This document shows positions 14,096 through 22,872 of a stretch of DNA of 23,571 nt, piece by piece. The translations under genes were made by a program, and so were the position numbers. The stretch spans positions 1 through 23,571 of the forward strand of contig JAISYD010000325.1 in the NCBI GenBank assembly GCA_031270145.1. The letters are read 5' to 3'. Source of the DNA: Planctomycetota bacterium (GTDB lineage Bacteria > Planctomycetota > SZUA-567). Under the pieces are notes generated by a model. That model ran no database searches. It was not told where the DNA came from and saw only the letters and a list, made by a program, of their open reading frames with translations. Position 1 is the stretch's first letter. Each line of letters begins with the position of its first letter.

Positions 14096-14773
14096 ATGCA
14101 CAAGCGGCAGCGCGTCTGCGTCATCGGCCTCGGCCAGTTCGGCCGGCACCTGGCCATCGAACTGGCCAAGCATTGCGACGTCCTGGTGATCGACAAGGAC
14201 CAGGCGGTGATCAACGACATAGGCGAACTGGTGCAGCGGGCCTACTGCCTGGACGGCCGCGACTTCGCCAGCCTGTCCTCGGTGGTCGGCGGCGACTTCG
14301 ACGAGGCGGTGGTGTCGATGTCGGAGAACATGGAGGCGTCGATCCTCACCGTGCTGCACCTGCGGCGGCTCAAGCTGCCGCACATCCACGCCAAGGCCAC
14401 CACCCGCGACCACGCAGAAATCCTCAAGGCCATCGGCGCCGACTCGATCATCTTCCCGGAGCGCGAGACCGCCTTCCGCCTGGCCACGCAGCTGGTCAAC
14501 CGCAACCTCCTCGACTTCATCCCGCTGTCGGAAAACTACATGGTCATGCAGATCACCCCGCCGGAATGGGCCATCGACAAGACCCTGCTCGAACTCAACC
14601 TGCGCAAACTTTTCGACATCTTCGTCATCGCCGTCAAGGAGCACGTGCCGGAGCGGACCGTCTTCCTGCCCGGACCGGACTTCGTCGTCAAGGACTCGGA
14701 CGCCCTCCTGATCATCGGCAAGCGCGACAGCCTGGAGGCGCTGGAAGGGGCGGAGAGCCCCTTCGACAAATAG
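14096..14773 (+). CDS. ktrA: K+ uptake regulatory subunit (KtrA/TrkA, RCK domain)
   Basis: Cytosolic nucleotide-binding gating ring of a Ktr/Trk potassium transporter, 225 aa. The N-terminal RCK-N (TrkA-N) Rossmann fold begins with VIGLGQFGRHLAIEL and the acidic end of strand two, VLVIDKD. KATTRDHAEILKAIGAD and FPERETAFRLA are typical of KtrA. The last third is the TrkA-C domain (about residues 145-220, with AIDKTLLELNLRKLFDI and DALLIIGK). A single RCK unit is the KtrA arrangement, not the doubled form of E. coli TrkA. The ATG at 14096 follows GGGGAGAGGG at 14081-14090. The membrane partner ktrB begins 15 bases after the stop. Confidence 0.92.
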   Translation: MHKRQRVCVIGLGQFGRHLAIELAKHCDVLVIDKDQAVINDIGELVQRAYCLDGRDFASLSSVVGGDFDEAVVSMSENMEASILTVLHLRRLKLPHIHAKATTRDHAEILKAIGADSIIFPERETAFRLATQLVNRNLLDFIPLSENYMVMQITPPEWAIDKTLLELNLRKLFDIFVIAVKEHVPERTVFLPGPDFVVKDSDALLIIGKRDSLEALEGAESPFDK

Positions 14774-14788
14774 GAAGGCGGCGCCGGT

Positions 14789-16144
14789 TTGGCCATATCC
14801 AGCCTGTTGCGGCGCGGCAAAAGCGTCTCCCCCAGCCAACTGGTGTTCATCTGGTTCGGCGGCGCGATATTGGCCGGCACCGTCCTGCTCTGGCTCCCCG
14901 TGTCGCTAAGGACGCCGGAAACCCGCATGGATCCGGCGGCGGCCCTGTTCACCTCGGTGTCGGCCGCCTGCGTCACCGGCCTCACGGTGGTGAATGTCGC
15001 CGACACCTTCTCACCCTTCGGCCAGGCGGTGATCCTCGTCCTTATGGAACTTGGCGGCATGGGGATAATGACCTTCGCGGTCATCGGTTTCCGGCTCTTC
15101 GGCCTGCGGCTGTCGCTGTCGCAGCAATTGGCGGCCAGCGACGCCATCTACCAAAACGACGCCTCCCGCGAGTTCAAGCGAACCTTCAGGCAAATCCTCA
15201 AGATCACCATGGCCATCCAGGGCGCCGGGGCGGCGCTGATGGCCGCGACCCTGCTCCCCGGCCATTGGGGCGAGGCGCCGTTCCTGCTCTGGTCGGCGCT
15301 GTTCCACGCCGCCTCCGCCTTCTGCAACAGCGGCTTCACCCTGTACCGAAACGGTCTGGAACCGCTCTACGACAACATCCCCTTCCTGCTGGCGCTCATG
15401 GCCCTGGTGACCCTGGGCGGACTGGGACACCTGGTGTTGAACGAGCTTTGCCGCCTGCCCGGCCTCATCCGCCGCCGGGAACGGAAGCCGCACTGGATAT
15501 CGCTCCATACCCGGGTGACCCTGGTGGTCACCGCCCTGGTGATCGCCGCCGGCGTGCCCGGCGTATGGCTGCTTGGCACCTCCGGCCGCGGCAGCCGCCT
15601 TTGGCACGCCGTGTTCGAGACCGTGGTCGGCCGCACCGCCGGATTCAACATCTGCCCCCAGACGCTGCTGCCGCTCCCCACCGTGCTGCTGGTCGTCCTG
15701 CTGATGTTCATCGGCGGCTCGCCCGGCTCCTGCGCCGGCGGCATCAAGACGACCAGCCTGGCCATCTGGATCGCCCGCGTCAAGTCGAACCTCAGGAACG
15801 ACCCCAACGTCAACCTGTTCGGCTACACCATCGCCCCCTGGCTGGTCAGCCGGGCCCGCATCCTCATGGCCTTGACCATGCTGTGGAACCTGGCCGGCAT
15901 CTTCATCCTGTCGATCGCCCATCCGGACGAGAATCTGGCGACCCTGCTTTTCGAGCAGGTGTCGGCTTTCGGAACGGTGGGCCTGTCGCTCGACTTCACC
16001 CCCAGGCTGACGGCGCTGTCGCGGCTCTGGATATGCGTGTCCATGTTCGTGGGAAGGCTGGGCCCGCTATCGATCGCCCTGTGGCTGGCGCCGCCGTCCC
16101 GGGGCAAGGTCAACCGCCCCATCGGCAGGCTGATGGTGGGCTAA
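14789..16144 (+). CDS. ktrB: K+ uptake membrane subunit (KtrB/TrkH)
   Basis: Potassium-translocating membrane subunit, 451 aa, with the fourfold M1-P-M2 repeat of Trk/Ktr proteins. Four selectivity-filter segments are visible: SAACVTGLTVVN, SAFCNSGFTLY, VVGRTAGFNIC and SAFGTVGLSLD, each with the conserved filter glycine. I accept the TTG at 14789 as start because AGGAAGG precedes it, it keeps the N-terminus before the first membrane helix, and no suitable ATG exists upstream of that helix. Na+ coupling is known for several KtrAB systems, but the ion here is not decidable from sequence. The stop codon lies only three bases from the stop of the convergent gene on the other strand. Confidence 0.92.
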   Translation: MAISSLLRRGKSVSPSQLVFIWFGGAILAGTVLLWLPVSLRTPETRMDPAAALFTSVSAACVTGLTVVNVADTFSPFGQAVILVLMELGGMGIMTFAVIGFRLFGLRLSLSQQLAASDAIYQNDASREFKRTFRQILKITMAIQGAGAALMAATLLPGHWGEAPFLLWSALFHAASAFCNSGFTLYRNGLEPLYDNIPFLLALMALVTLGGLGHLVLNELCRLPGLIRRRERKPHWISLHTRVTLVVTALVIAAGVPGVWLLGTSGRGSRLWHAVFETVVGRTAGFNICPQTLLPLPTVLLVVLLMFIGGSPGSCAGGIKTTSLAIWIARVKSNLRNDPNVNLFGYTIAPWLVSRARILMALTMLWNLAGIFILSIAHPDENLATLLFEQVSAFGTVGLSLDFTPRLTALSRLWICVSMFVGRLGPLSIALWLAPPSRGKVNRPIGRLMVG

Positions 16145-16147
16145 CGC

Positions 16148-17260
16148 TCACATGCCGCGCAGGCGGACGAGCGAACCGTATTTCCTGACCGCGGGCGCTA
16201 TGCCCAAGATGCGGCTGCCCCGGTCGTAGAGCAGGAGGTTGACGCGGATGGCGTAGTTGCCGGCGCCCCCGCCGCCCTCGAACTCCTCCAGACGGAAAAT
16301 CGGCTGGCAGGCGTCCTCCGAGCGGTTGTTCATCTGCAACAGGACGACGTCCTCGGTCAGCGATTCGCGCAGATACGGCAAATCGATGGTCTCCGCCAAA
16401 ACGCCGTTGGCGTCCAGGAGTTCGGCGCTGGAGCCCGGAACCTGCCGCCAGGGCGTTTGCAAGCCGGCGGCGTCGAAGCCGTTGCCCCCGACCCAGGGCG
16501 GATAAAGCAATTCCAGGCGGCCCAGCCAAAAGCGGTCGTCGCGGTCGCCGTCGCCGTTCAGATCCATTCCGCCGGTCCCCTCGACCGCGTCCTCGCCGAT
16601 GACGACGGCGGCGTGGTTGCGGTGGGCGGGTACGAAACGGATGACGGCGAAGGCCCGGTCCGCCGCGGCGGGGAAGGGAAAAACCTCCTGGAAGCGCCCG
16701 GCCCCGGTGTTCAAGGAGGAGTTTCCGGCGTCGCCCAGCCCCAGCTCGCCGCCCCGAGGATCCAGGGCGGCGAGGTAGGGATGGACGTTGCCCCGCAGTT
16801 TATTGCCGGAACCGACGGGGTCGTATGCCGCCGCCGCCGCCGCCCGCCCGCCCGGCAGGTAATACCCCAACTCGGGATAAATATCCGAGTCCAGCGCGTC
16901 CTCGTCGTCGCCGAAATCCACCGCCTCGGCGAAGGCCAGGCAATCCGTCCCGGCCCGGAGGATGGAAAGCCAGTCGGAGCTGAAAGCGGAAAACCCCGTG
17001 ACATTGTTGTTGAACAGCTCCGCGAAAACCTTCCCCCCCTCGATCTCGATCGGAAGGATGGCGGGGAGCAGGGCGCTGGTCAACCGGGTGTCGGCCCGGT
17101 CGGCGTTCAGATCCAGCCGCAAAAGGCTTTCCTCCATCCGCGAGACCCGGTAAACGTGGAGCAACATGCCGAAACACATGGTCAAAATCACGATGGCGAT
17201 GGCCAGGGCAAACATAATTTCGATAAGGGTATAGCCGCATCGCGCCGGTTTTCCCGACAT
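16148..17260 (-). CDS. Prepilin-like protein with N-terminal methylation motif (PulJ/PilW-like)
   Basis: Minor pilin or pseudopilin of 370 aa from the ATG at 17260, chosen because AAGGAG lies eight bases upstream (17269-17276 region) and it places the processing site nine residues in. The site reads ARCGYTLIEIMFALA: cleavage after G9, with mature Glu5 (E14) present, followed by a hydrophobic helix to about residue 38. This is the type III signal peptide recognised by prepilin peptidase. The size and position after a PilX/GspK-like gene suggest a PilW/PulJ-like role at the pilus tip. Residues 233-242 read DLNGDGDRDD, a calcium-loop-like motif. The remainder is not a domain I recognise. It is the last gene of a minus-strand cluster. 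Confidence 0.85.
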   Translation of the reverse strand: MSGKPARCGYTLIEIMFALAIAIVILTMCFGMLLHVYRVSRMEESLLRLDLNADRADTRLTSALLPAILPIEIEGGKVFAELFNNNVTGFSAFSSDWLSILRAGTDCLAFAEAVDFGDDEDALDSDIYPELGYYLPGGRAAAAAAYDPVGSGNKLRGNVHPYLAALDPRGGELGLGDAGNSSLNTGAGRFQEVFPFPAAADRAFAVIRFVPAHRNHAAVVIGEDAVEGTGGMDLNGDGDRDDRFWLGRLELLYPPWVGGNGFDAAGLQTPWRQVPGSSAELLDANGVLAETIDLPYLRESLTEDVVLLQMNNRSEDACQPIFRLEEFEGGGGAGNYAIRVNLLLYDRGSRILGIAPAVRKYGSLVRLRGM

Positions 17261-17326
17261 GCCGTCCGCTCCTTCCGCCGCGAAACGCCCCCGCCGCGGC
17301 ACGCTTTTCTCCATCGCCTTCCGGAT

Positions 17327-17359
17327 CCCCCGCGCGCCGTTTCGCGCTTCGCGCGGGGG
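17327..17359 (-). other. Perfect GC hairpin between pilin genes
   Basis: CCCCCGCGCG at 17327-17336 and CGCGCGGGGG at 17350-17359 are exact inverted repeats around a 13-base loop. It lies in the 156-base gap between the giant gene and the last pilin gene. No T-run follows on the minus strand, so it may modulate mRNA decay or read-through within the operon. Confidence 0.5.
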
Positions 17360-17416
17360 ACCGGAGCGGCGCGGCGCATCCTCTTCCTTTGGCGGGGATG
17401 CAACCATCATACGCCG

Positions 17417-20400
17417 CTATTCGTCAAGCTTGTCCTGCCACAACGTGTCGGCCGGCAAGGTGCTCCTGATGTTCCACACCTTGCGGCTGACCTCGTACTT
17501 CTTCGCCGCCCACAAATCGGCGGCCATCTCGATCGGCTCGATGCCCCAGAACAGGTTGACCCGGCCGACCACCGTCTTCGGGGGAAGCGGTTCGCCCTCG
17601 CCCTCGCCGCCCTCGCCCGCGTCGTCCTGCGCCAGCGGCTCGACGCTCACCGGGGCGGCGACGTTCGGAGTCTCGGCCACTCGCTCGTCCAGGACGGCGT
17701 TGTTGATCAGCCGGCCCTTGAGGATGAGGTTGCCCTGGAGGATCAGCTCGGCGTCGTAAACGTCCTTGTAAAGGGGCGCGACATCGATATGGTTCCCGTC
17801 GGGATCGATCATCGGGAGGCCGGTGTAGTCGAGATAGACGCGCGACCGCTTCACGTCCGTCGCGTCGGCGATGTTGCGCCAGGTGTACCACCAGTAGCCG
17901 TTCTCCTCGACCAGACTGTTGCCCTGGGCGTCGACCGGATTGCCGTCGGCGCCGTAAATCAGTTGGTTGCGCCGGAGGACCGGATCCACGATCAGATCGC
18001 CCAGGACCACCAGGGTGCCGCTATAGGCGAAGCGGGAGCGGATCAGCAGGTTGCCGTTCACCACCAGGGCGCCGGCGCCGTCGATGGGCTTGTCGAAAAC
18101 GAAGGTCGGCGCCAAATTCCTCCCGTTCGCGTCGGACTCGTTTTTGAAGACGGTCGAATATGTGACCTTTACATGTTCCGAATCGAACCCGGGTTCGATC
18201 TTCGACCTTTCGTAGGCGATGTAGTTGCCGCTCGCGTCGGTCCGATAGGGATTGTAGCCGGCGACGCCCAGGGACACCACCTCAAGGTGATCCCAGCCAT
18301 AGGGATGCTTGGCCGCGAGCTCGTCGGTTTTCTTGCCGAAGCGGTGGAAACCGATGGAGCGGCGGATATCCTTCAGGCCGTAGTTCTCGCGGATCGCCAG
18401 CGCCTCGGGGCTGCCGGCCGGGTAATAGTCCCGGTAGCAGAGGGCCACCGCCTCTTCGGGGGTGGGAGCGGTGAAGTCGCGCACCACCGCCTGGGAGCCG
18501 TCCTCGAATCTGCCGTTGAGGGTGCGCACCGGGAGCGCCTGGGCGCCATCGTCCGGAACCAGCCCGGCGCCGTCGCCCCGCAAGCGGATTTCGCCAGCCA
18601 GGAAACCGAGGCTTCTGTTGACCGGTTCCGGCTCGGACGCGGAGTTGGGGCCATTTTCCGGCACAAAGCCGCTGGTTTTGACGGTCGGAGCCTGCTGGGT
18701 GGCGAAGCCGATGATTTGCCCGGCCAGCCGGCGCGCGTAAAGGTCGCTTTCAATCGCGCGGTAGGAGGTCTGGCGGAGTTGGCCGGCCGCCAAATCGGCC
18801 GCGTTGCCGGAGGTGACGATCTCGGGTTTCAGCATGGTTCCCCGCGCGACGTCCTCCAGTTCCCAGCGCTTGGAAATATGCTCGAAGCGCACCTCCGCCC
18901 GCGCCCCGTTCTCCAGCGTGATGGTCTCGGGGTTGGGGTTGGGGATGCCCTTTTCCTCGTTGCCGGTGATCAGGTCCAACGCCTTTTCAAAATCATACTC
19001 GTCGTCGGAATTGATGTAGTCCTCCATCTCCTCCGGCTTGGACTGGATGACGTCGAACAGGTCGGAGTCGGTGTAGTAGAACACCGCCGGCCGGCCGGGC
19101 TGCATTTCCTGGAACGCCTTGTCCTTGACCGCCCTTTCAATGCACTCGCTGGTCAGGATGTTGGCGTATTCGCCCTCGAAGGCGGCGCGGAAAAAGCCGG
19201 GCGAGAAATGGGGCAGCAGCTCGCGATCGTCGATTACCCAATTCCCCTCCTCGTCCTGGACGGTATGCTCGGCGACATAATCCATCCGCTTGTCGACGGG
19301 GGTGTACATGCTCTCCGCCAGGCTTGGCTCGTAATTTTCCGCGTCGCCCTGATTCAGCCGACCGTTCTGGTAGGAACCCAGCTTCTCGAAATTGGCGAGG
19401 GTGAAATTCACCGCCTCCTTGGGTTTCGGCGTGGCGTTGGTGGAGATGGCCGGGACGGCCTGCCGGCCGGACAGGCCGTCGCTATCGTTCCTTTCCCACC
19501 ATTCCTGCACCACGCTGTTGGCGGTTTTCAGGTTCAGCTCGCTCTTCAGGTTGGGGGCGATGTAGATATTGAAGATCATGCCGTTGTAGCGGTACAGCCG
19601 CTTCGCGTATTCGCTGGCATAGGGACCCGACGGCCCCTGCACCTCGTCCTCGGTGCGGCACTCGATGGCCACGGTCAGACAGATCACGGCGTGCGAATAC
19701 CACTGCGTCCCGTCGGTGAAGGCGTGGGCGTACGTGAAGTCGGTTAGCTTGCGGTGCGGAACCAGCTTGGCCAGCGGCGAATTGCCGTGGGCCTCGGTCA
19801 CTTTGCCGGTCTTCGGATGGATGTAGGTGGGCTCCCGCACCCAAATGATGTTCTGGTTGGGGTGGTAGCTCGATGAGTCGTCGTCCAGTTGCCGGAAGGC
19901 GTAGCCGTCGACGTTTTCCAGTCCGTTCGGGGTCAGCGGCCGCTCGCCCGACTCGGGCTTCGTCTCCTTCCAGCCGGGCTTCAGCTCGGGGATGCGCAGC
20001 TTTTCCGGCACGGCGACCTTGGGATAGTCGTTCTCCACGAAGGGGGTCCCGCTTATCTCGTCGGGGATCACGTAGCCGGACAGGGCCAGAGTGATCGGGC
20101 TGGTGGAGGAGCTGTTGGCCTTGGCCGCCTGCCACTTCTGCTTCGCGGCCTTCAACTGATCGTCCCACCTCTTGTTCCATCCCTCCTTGGCCTTTTCCCA
20201 GCTCTTTTGATCGCCATAGGCGATGGGCAGGTCGATCAGCGGCTTGTGGGGCAGGCCGCCGGTGGCGGAATAGGAGGTGGTCTTGAACAGCGGGTTGGTG
20301 GGCAGGGTCTTGCCCGCCTCGTGCTTGAAGCTGGCCTCGGTGGCCGCGGTCGATATTTTCGCGCCCGTGCCGGTCTTGTAGACGTCGTATTGCCAGCGCT

Positions 20401-22834
20401 CGTCAAAGCCGACCGCGACGCGGTTCGAATCCTTCTTTTCGCCGACGTAGCGGGTGATCATGCGCCGATCCACGTCCAGGGCCGGTTCGCCGGGATACTT
20501 GTTGTACTCGGCCTTGGCCTTCTTGAACCTGGTGTTTTCGGTCTCGCTGTAGGCCGTGCCCGGATCGAAGTCGTCGCTGCCGGTCCGCTTCTCCACGGAG
20601 TAGCCGAAAATCTCCTGCCAGTGGAAAATGCGGGGCGCCGCGTGGTAGCCCTTGAAGCGGCCCTCCTTGATGTGGAAGCACACCCGCCCGAGTTTGCGGA
20701 TGTTGAATTTGCAGAGCACCCAAGTGTAGTTGCCCTCCCAGTGGTAGCTAGTGTTGCCCTCGCGGGTGGGCAGGACCGCCTCGATGTCGCGGCGGAGCAC
20801 CCTGCCCTTCACCGTGCCGTCGCTGGTGGCCACGTAGCCCTTGCCGATGTTGGTCTTGGTGACGTCGTAGCGCTTGACGTATTCGCGCACCAGGACGTAG
20901 CGCCGGTTGGAACCCTTCTTGTAGGGCCGGGTCATGATGAACATGGCCTGGGGGCGGACGGCTTCGGCGTACAGTTGCGGGAAGGAACGGTAGTAGAGGG
21001 CGCCGGCGTTGTCCCCGGCGGTCAGGGCGCCGTAGGTGTACTGGTCGGGATAGAACTGCCGCCACCATTCCTTGATGGTGACCGGGTAGCTCCAATAGGG
21101 CGCTTTAAGGGTGAGCCGCATGTTCTTGTCGTCGTGCCGCGCCGCCCACTCGTCCAGCTTCGCCTGCCCGACCTTGCTCCCGGACGCGTTGACCAAGTTC
21201 TTCAAAATGCTTATGTCGGCGCTGCTGTTGGGCGCCTTGATGTAGTCCGCCCAGGCGGTGCCGGCGTGGTAACCGGTGTTGTTGGGGTTGACGGCGACCC
21301 GGTTGAGGTAAAGGTAGCGGACGTCCTCGGCCTTGTTCAGCAACAGCTCGGTCACGTCGTCGTCGTCGCCGACGTCGTTTTCGTCCTCGTCGTCGGCGTC
21401 GCCGCCATCGTCCTCCTCGTCCTCATCCTCCTCCTCGTCCGCGATCTCGTCAGGATCGACAGGATCGACGGCGTAATACTCGTCCTCTGGCGTTTCCTCG
21501 ACATAGTTGTCGCCGGTCTTGCTGGCCTGGTAATGCCGGTCCTCAAGAATCAGGTCCTCGTTGTCCGGCCCCTTCACCACGGTGATGGTGCGGCCGGAAA
21601 GGCCGTTGCCCTTGCCGCCCATGAGGTATTCGTCATGGGACACGGGGGCGGCGGGGTCGGTGAGCGCCTCCTTGGTGACGGGATCGGTGGGAGCGGGGAA
21701 GCGCTTGAACTTGGCGAAGGCCGCGTCGCCGCCGTTGGCGCGCTGTTTCATGTCCAGGAACTCGCCGAGGTTGGCGACCAGCGGCAGCATCTGGTGGTTT
21801 TTCTTGACCAGCTTGTCCTTGTCGCCGGGGATCTTGGAATCATAGTCGTAGGTGAAGAAGTCGCGGGTGAGGGGGCGGTAGGGATTGGCGAATTTGCGGT
21901 TTTCCAAATCCGTCTGGCGATGCACCGTGAGATTGCCGTATTTCCAATAGGCGCTGCGGGAGCCGTAGAGATCGAAATCGTTGCCGCCCAGGTATTTCAC
22001 CAGGTGGCCGCCCTTGTTGGCCGGGACCTGGGCCGCGTAGTTGGTCAGGGCGTGATCCTCGCCGGAAATCTTGACGCTGGCCACCTCGGCGTAGCCGCTT
22101 TTCCCGGTTTGGAGGTTGGAAAGCCAGGTTTCGCTGGTCCCCTGCTGGAGCAGGAAATTCTCCGGGGCGTCAAGGTGGGTTTCGCCGACGTTGTCCAGCA
22201 TGTCCCGGCCGCTGTCCTTCACGGCCAGGCCAATCACGGTCTTCACCACCGGGGCGTTGGAAAGGAAGCCGCCGGCCTTGCCGGCGTCGAGGTTGCGGGC
22301 GGTGGAGGTGATTTCATAGATGTCGCTGAAAGTGGTGTCCTTGTCCTCCCCGAAAGCGAAATCCTTGTTCACCAATTCCGGATCGTCGGAAAGCCAGGAG
22401 GCCGGCATGGTCGGCCCCCTAGTCGGATCGCCGAAGGCCAGCCGGGCCGAGCGGACCCGGACCCGGAACTCGTGTTCCCCATAAACGCCGCTGATGCGGC
22501 GCTGATCCAGGGCCTTGCCGTCGGCATTGGTGAAAAGCGTGTCGGCGCCGTCGTAGCCCTTGACCCAATCGGCCTCGATAGTGTCGAAGCCCTTATCGCT
22601 CACGCCCTTGACCAGGCCGGCGGAAAGCCGGGAAATGGCGAGCGCGGCGCCGTATTCCGCCGCCGCCAGCGCCTGGGCCTCATTGTAGTCCTCGCGGGAA
22701 ATGCTCGAGCCGCTCCTGGTGGCGGACAAGGCGGTCAGCAAAATGCCGGCCAGCATCATGCTGCAAATCAATACCGTCAGCAGGATCGAGCCGCGCGAAC
22801 CCGCGCCGGCGATCTTTTTCCCATAGGCGTCCAT
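17417..22834 (-). CDS. Giant PilX/GspK-like membrane-anchored protein
   Basis: Protein of about 1805 aa. The ATG at 22834 has AAAGGA six bases upstream; a GTG at 22849 in frame is less likely. The N-terminus has a basic-glycine start (AGAGSRGS), then one hydrophobic helix (ILLTVLICSMMLAGILLTAL, about residues 17-36), then an EAQALAAAEYGAALA segment. That is the PilX_N/GspK-type pattern without Glu5. The rest is mostly soluble and unlike any domain I know, rich in Tyr, Trp and charged residues. An extremely acidic stretch occupies about residues 455-495. Near the C-terminus, GALVVNGNLLIRS, GTLVVLGDLIV and AELILQGNLILKGRLIN form beta-helix-like repeats similar to those at the ends of large PilX-like and bactofilin proteins. 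It lies between two pilin-like genes in one probable operon. Ordinary PilX/GspK proteins are several-fold shorter. Confidence 0.7.
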   Translation of the reverse strand: MDAYGKKIAGAGSRGSILLTVLICSMMLAGILLTALSATRSGSSISREDYNEAQALAAAEYGAALAISRLSAGLVKGVSDKGFDTIEADWVKGYDGADTLFTNADGKALDQRRISGVYGEHEFRVRVRSARLAFGDPTRGPTMPASWLSDDPELVNKDFAFGEDKDTTFSDIYEITSTARNLDAGKAGGFLSNAPVVKTVIGLAVKDSGRDMLDNVGETHLDAPENFLLQQGTSETWLSNLQTGKSGYAEVASVKISGEDHALTNYAAQVPANKGGHLVKYLGGNDFDLYGSRSAYWKYGNLTVHRQTDLENRKFANPYRPLTRDFFTYDYDSKIPGDKDKLVKKNHQMLPLVANLGEFLDMKQRANGGDAAFAKFKRFPAPTDPVTKEALTDPAAPVSHDEYLMGGKGNGLSGRTITVVKGPDNEDLILEDRHYQASKTGDNYVEETPEDEYYAVDPVDPDEIADEEEDEDEEDDGGDADDEDENDVGDDDDVTELLLNKAEDVRYLYLNRVAVNPNNTGYHAGTAWADYIKAPNSSADISILKNLVNASGSKVGQAKLDEWAARHDDKNMRLTLKAPYWSYPVTIKEWWRQFYPDQYTYGALTAGDNAGALYYRSFPQLYAEAVRPQAMFIMTRPYKKGSNRRYVLVREYVKRYDVTKTNIGKGYVATSDGTVKGRVLRRDIEAVLPTREGNTSYHWEGNYTWVLCKFNIRKLGRVCFHIKEGRFKGYHAAPRIFHWQEIFGYSVEKRTGSDDFDPGTAYSETENTRFKKAKAEYNKYPGEPALDVDRRMITRYVGEKKDSNRVAVGFDERWQYDVYKTGTGAKISTAATEASFKHEAGKTLPTNPLFKTTSYSATGGLPHKPLIDLPIAYGDQKSWEKAKEGWNKRWDDQLKAAKQKWQAAKANSSSTSPITLALSGYVIPDEISGTPFVENDYPKVAVPEKLRIPELKPGWKETKPESGERPLTPNGLENVDGYAFRQLDDDSSSYHPNQNIIWVREPTYIHPKTGKVTEAHGNSPLAKLVPHRKLTDFTYAHAFTDGTQWYSHAVICLTVAIECRTEDEVQGPSGPYASEYAKRLYRYNGMIFNIYIAPNLKSELNLKTANSVVQEWWERNDSDGLSGRQAVPAISTNATPKPKEAVNFTLANFEKLGSYQNGRLNQGDAENYEPSLAESMYTPVDKRMDYVAEHTVQDEEGNWVIDDRELLPHFSPGFFRAAFEGEYANILTSECIERAVKDKAFQEMQPGRPAVFYYTDSDLFDVIQSKPEEMEDYINSDDEYDFEKALDLITGNEEKGIPNPNPETITLENGARAEVRFEHISKRWELEDVARGTMLKPEIVTSGNAADLAAGQLRQTSYRAIESDLYARRLAGQIIGFATQQAPTVKTSGFVPENGPNSASEPEPVNRSLGFLAGEIRLRGDGAGLVPDDGAQALPVRTLNGRFEDGSQAVVRDFTAPTPEEAVALCYRDYYPAGSPEALAIRENYGLKDIRRSIGFHRFGKKTDELAAKHPYGWDHLEVVSLGVAGYNPYRTDASGNYIAYERSKIEPGFDSEHVKVTYSTVFKNESDANGRNLAPTFVFDKPIDGAGALVVNGNLLIRSRFAYSGTLVVLGDLIVDPVLRRNQLIYGADGNPVDAQGNSLVEENGYWWYTWRNIADATDVKRSRVYLDYTGLPMIDPDGNHIDVAPLYKDVYDAELILQGNLILKGRLINNAVLDERVAETPNVAAPVSVEPLAQDDAGEGGEGEGEPLPPKTVVGRVNLFWGIEPIEMAADLWAAKKYEVSRKVWNIRSTLPADTLWQDKLDE
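21355..21471 (-). repeat. Low-complexity tract encoding an Asp/Glu-rich segment
   Basis: Imperfect GAC/GAG-type trinucleotide repetition on the coding strand (GTC/CTC on the plus strand) encodes about 40 residues that are nearly all Asp and Glu with a few Gly, Ala and Asn. It lies inside the giant PilX-like gene and is a likely site of replication slippage. Confidence 0.75.
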
Positions 22835-22872
22835 ATGTCGTCCTTTCACAACAAGTTTCCGTCCAATCCTAA

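Noticed and set aside
14173..16188. A 671-codon plus-strand frame overlapping ktrA and ktrB
   Set aside because: It is rich in Arg, Pro, Gly and His as frame-shifted GC-rich DNA typically is, while the KtrA and KtrB frames carry all family motifs.
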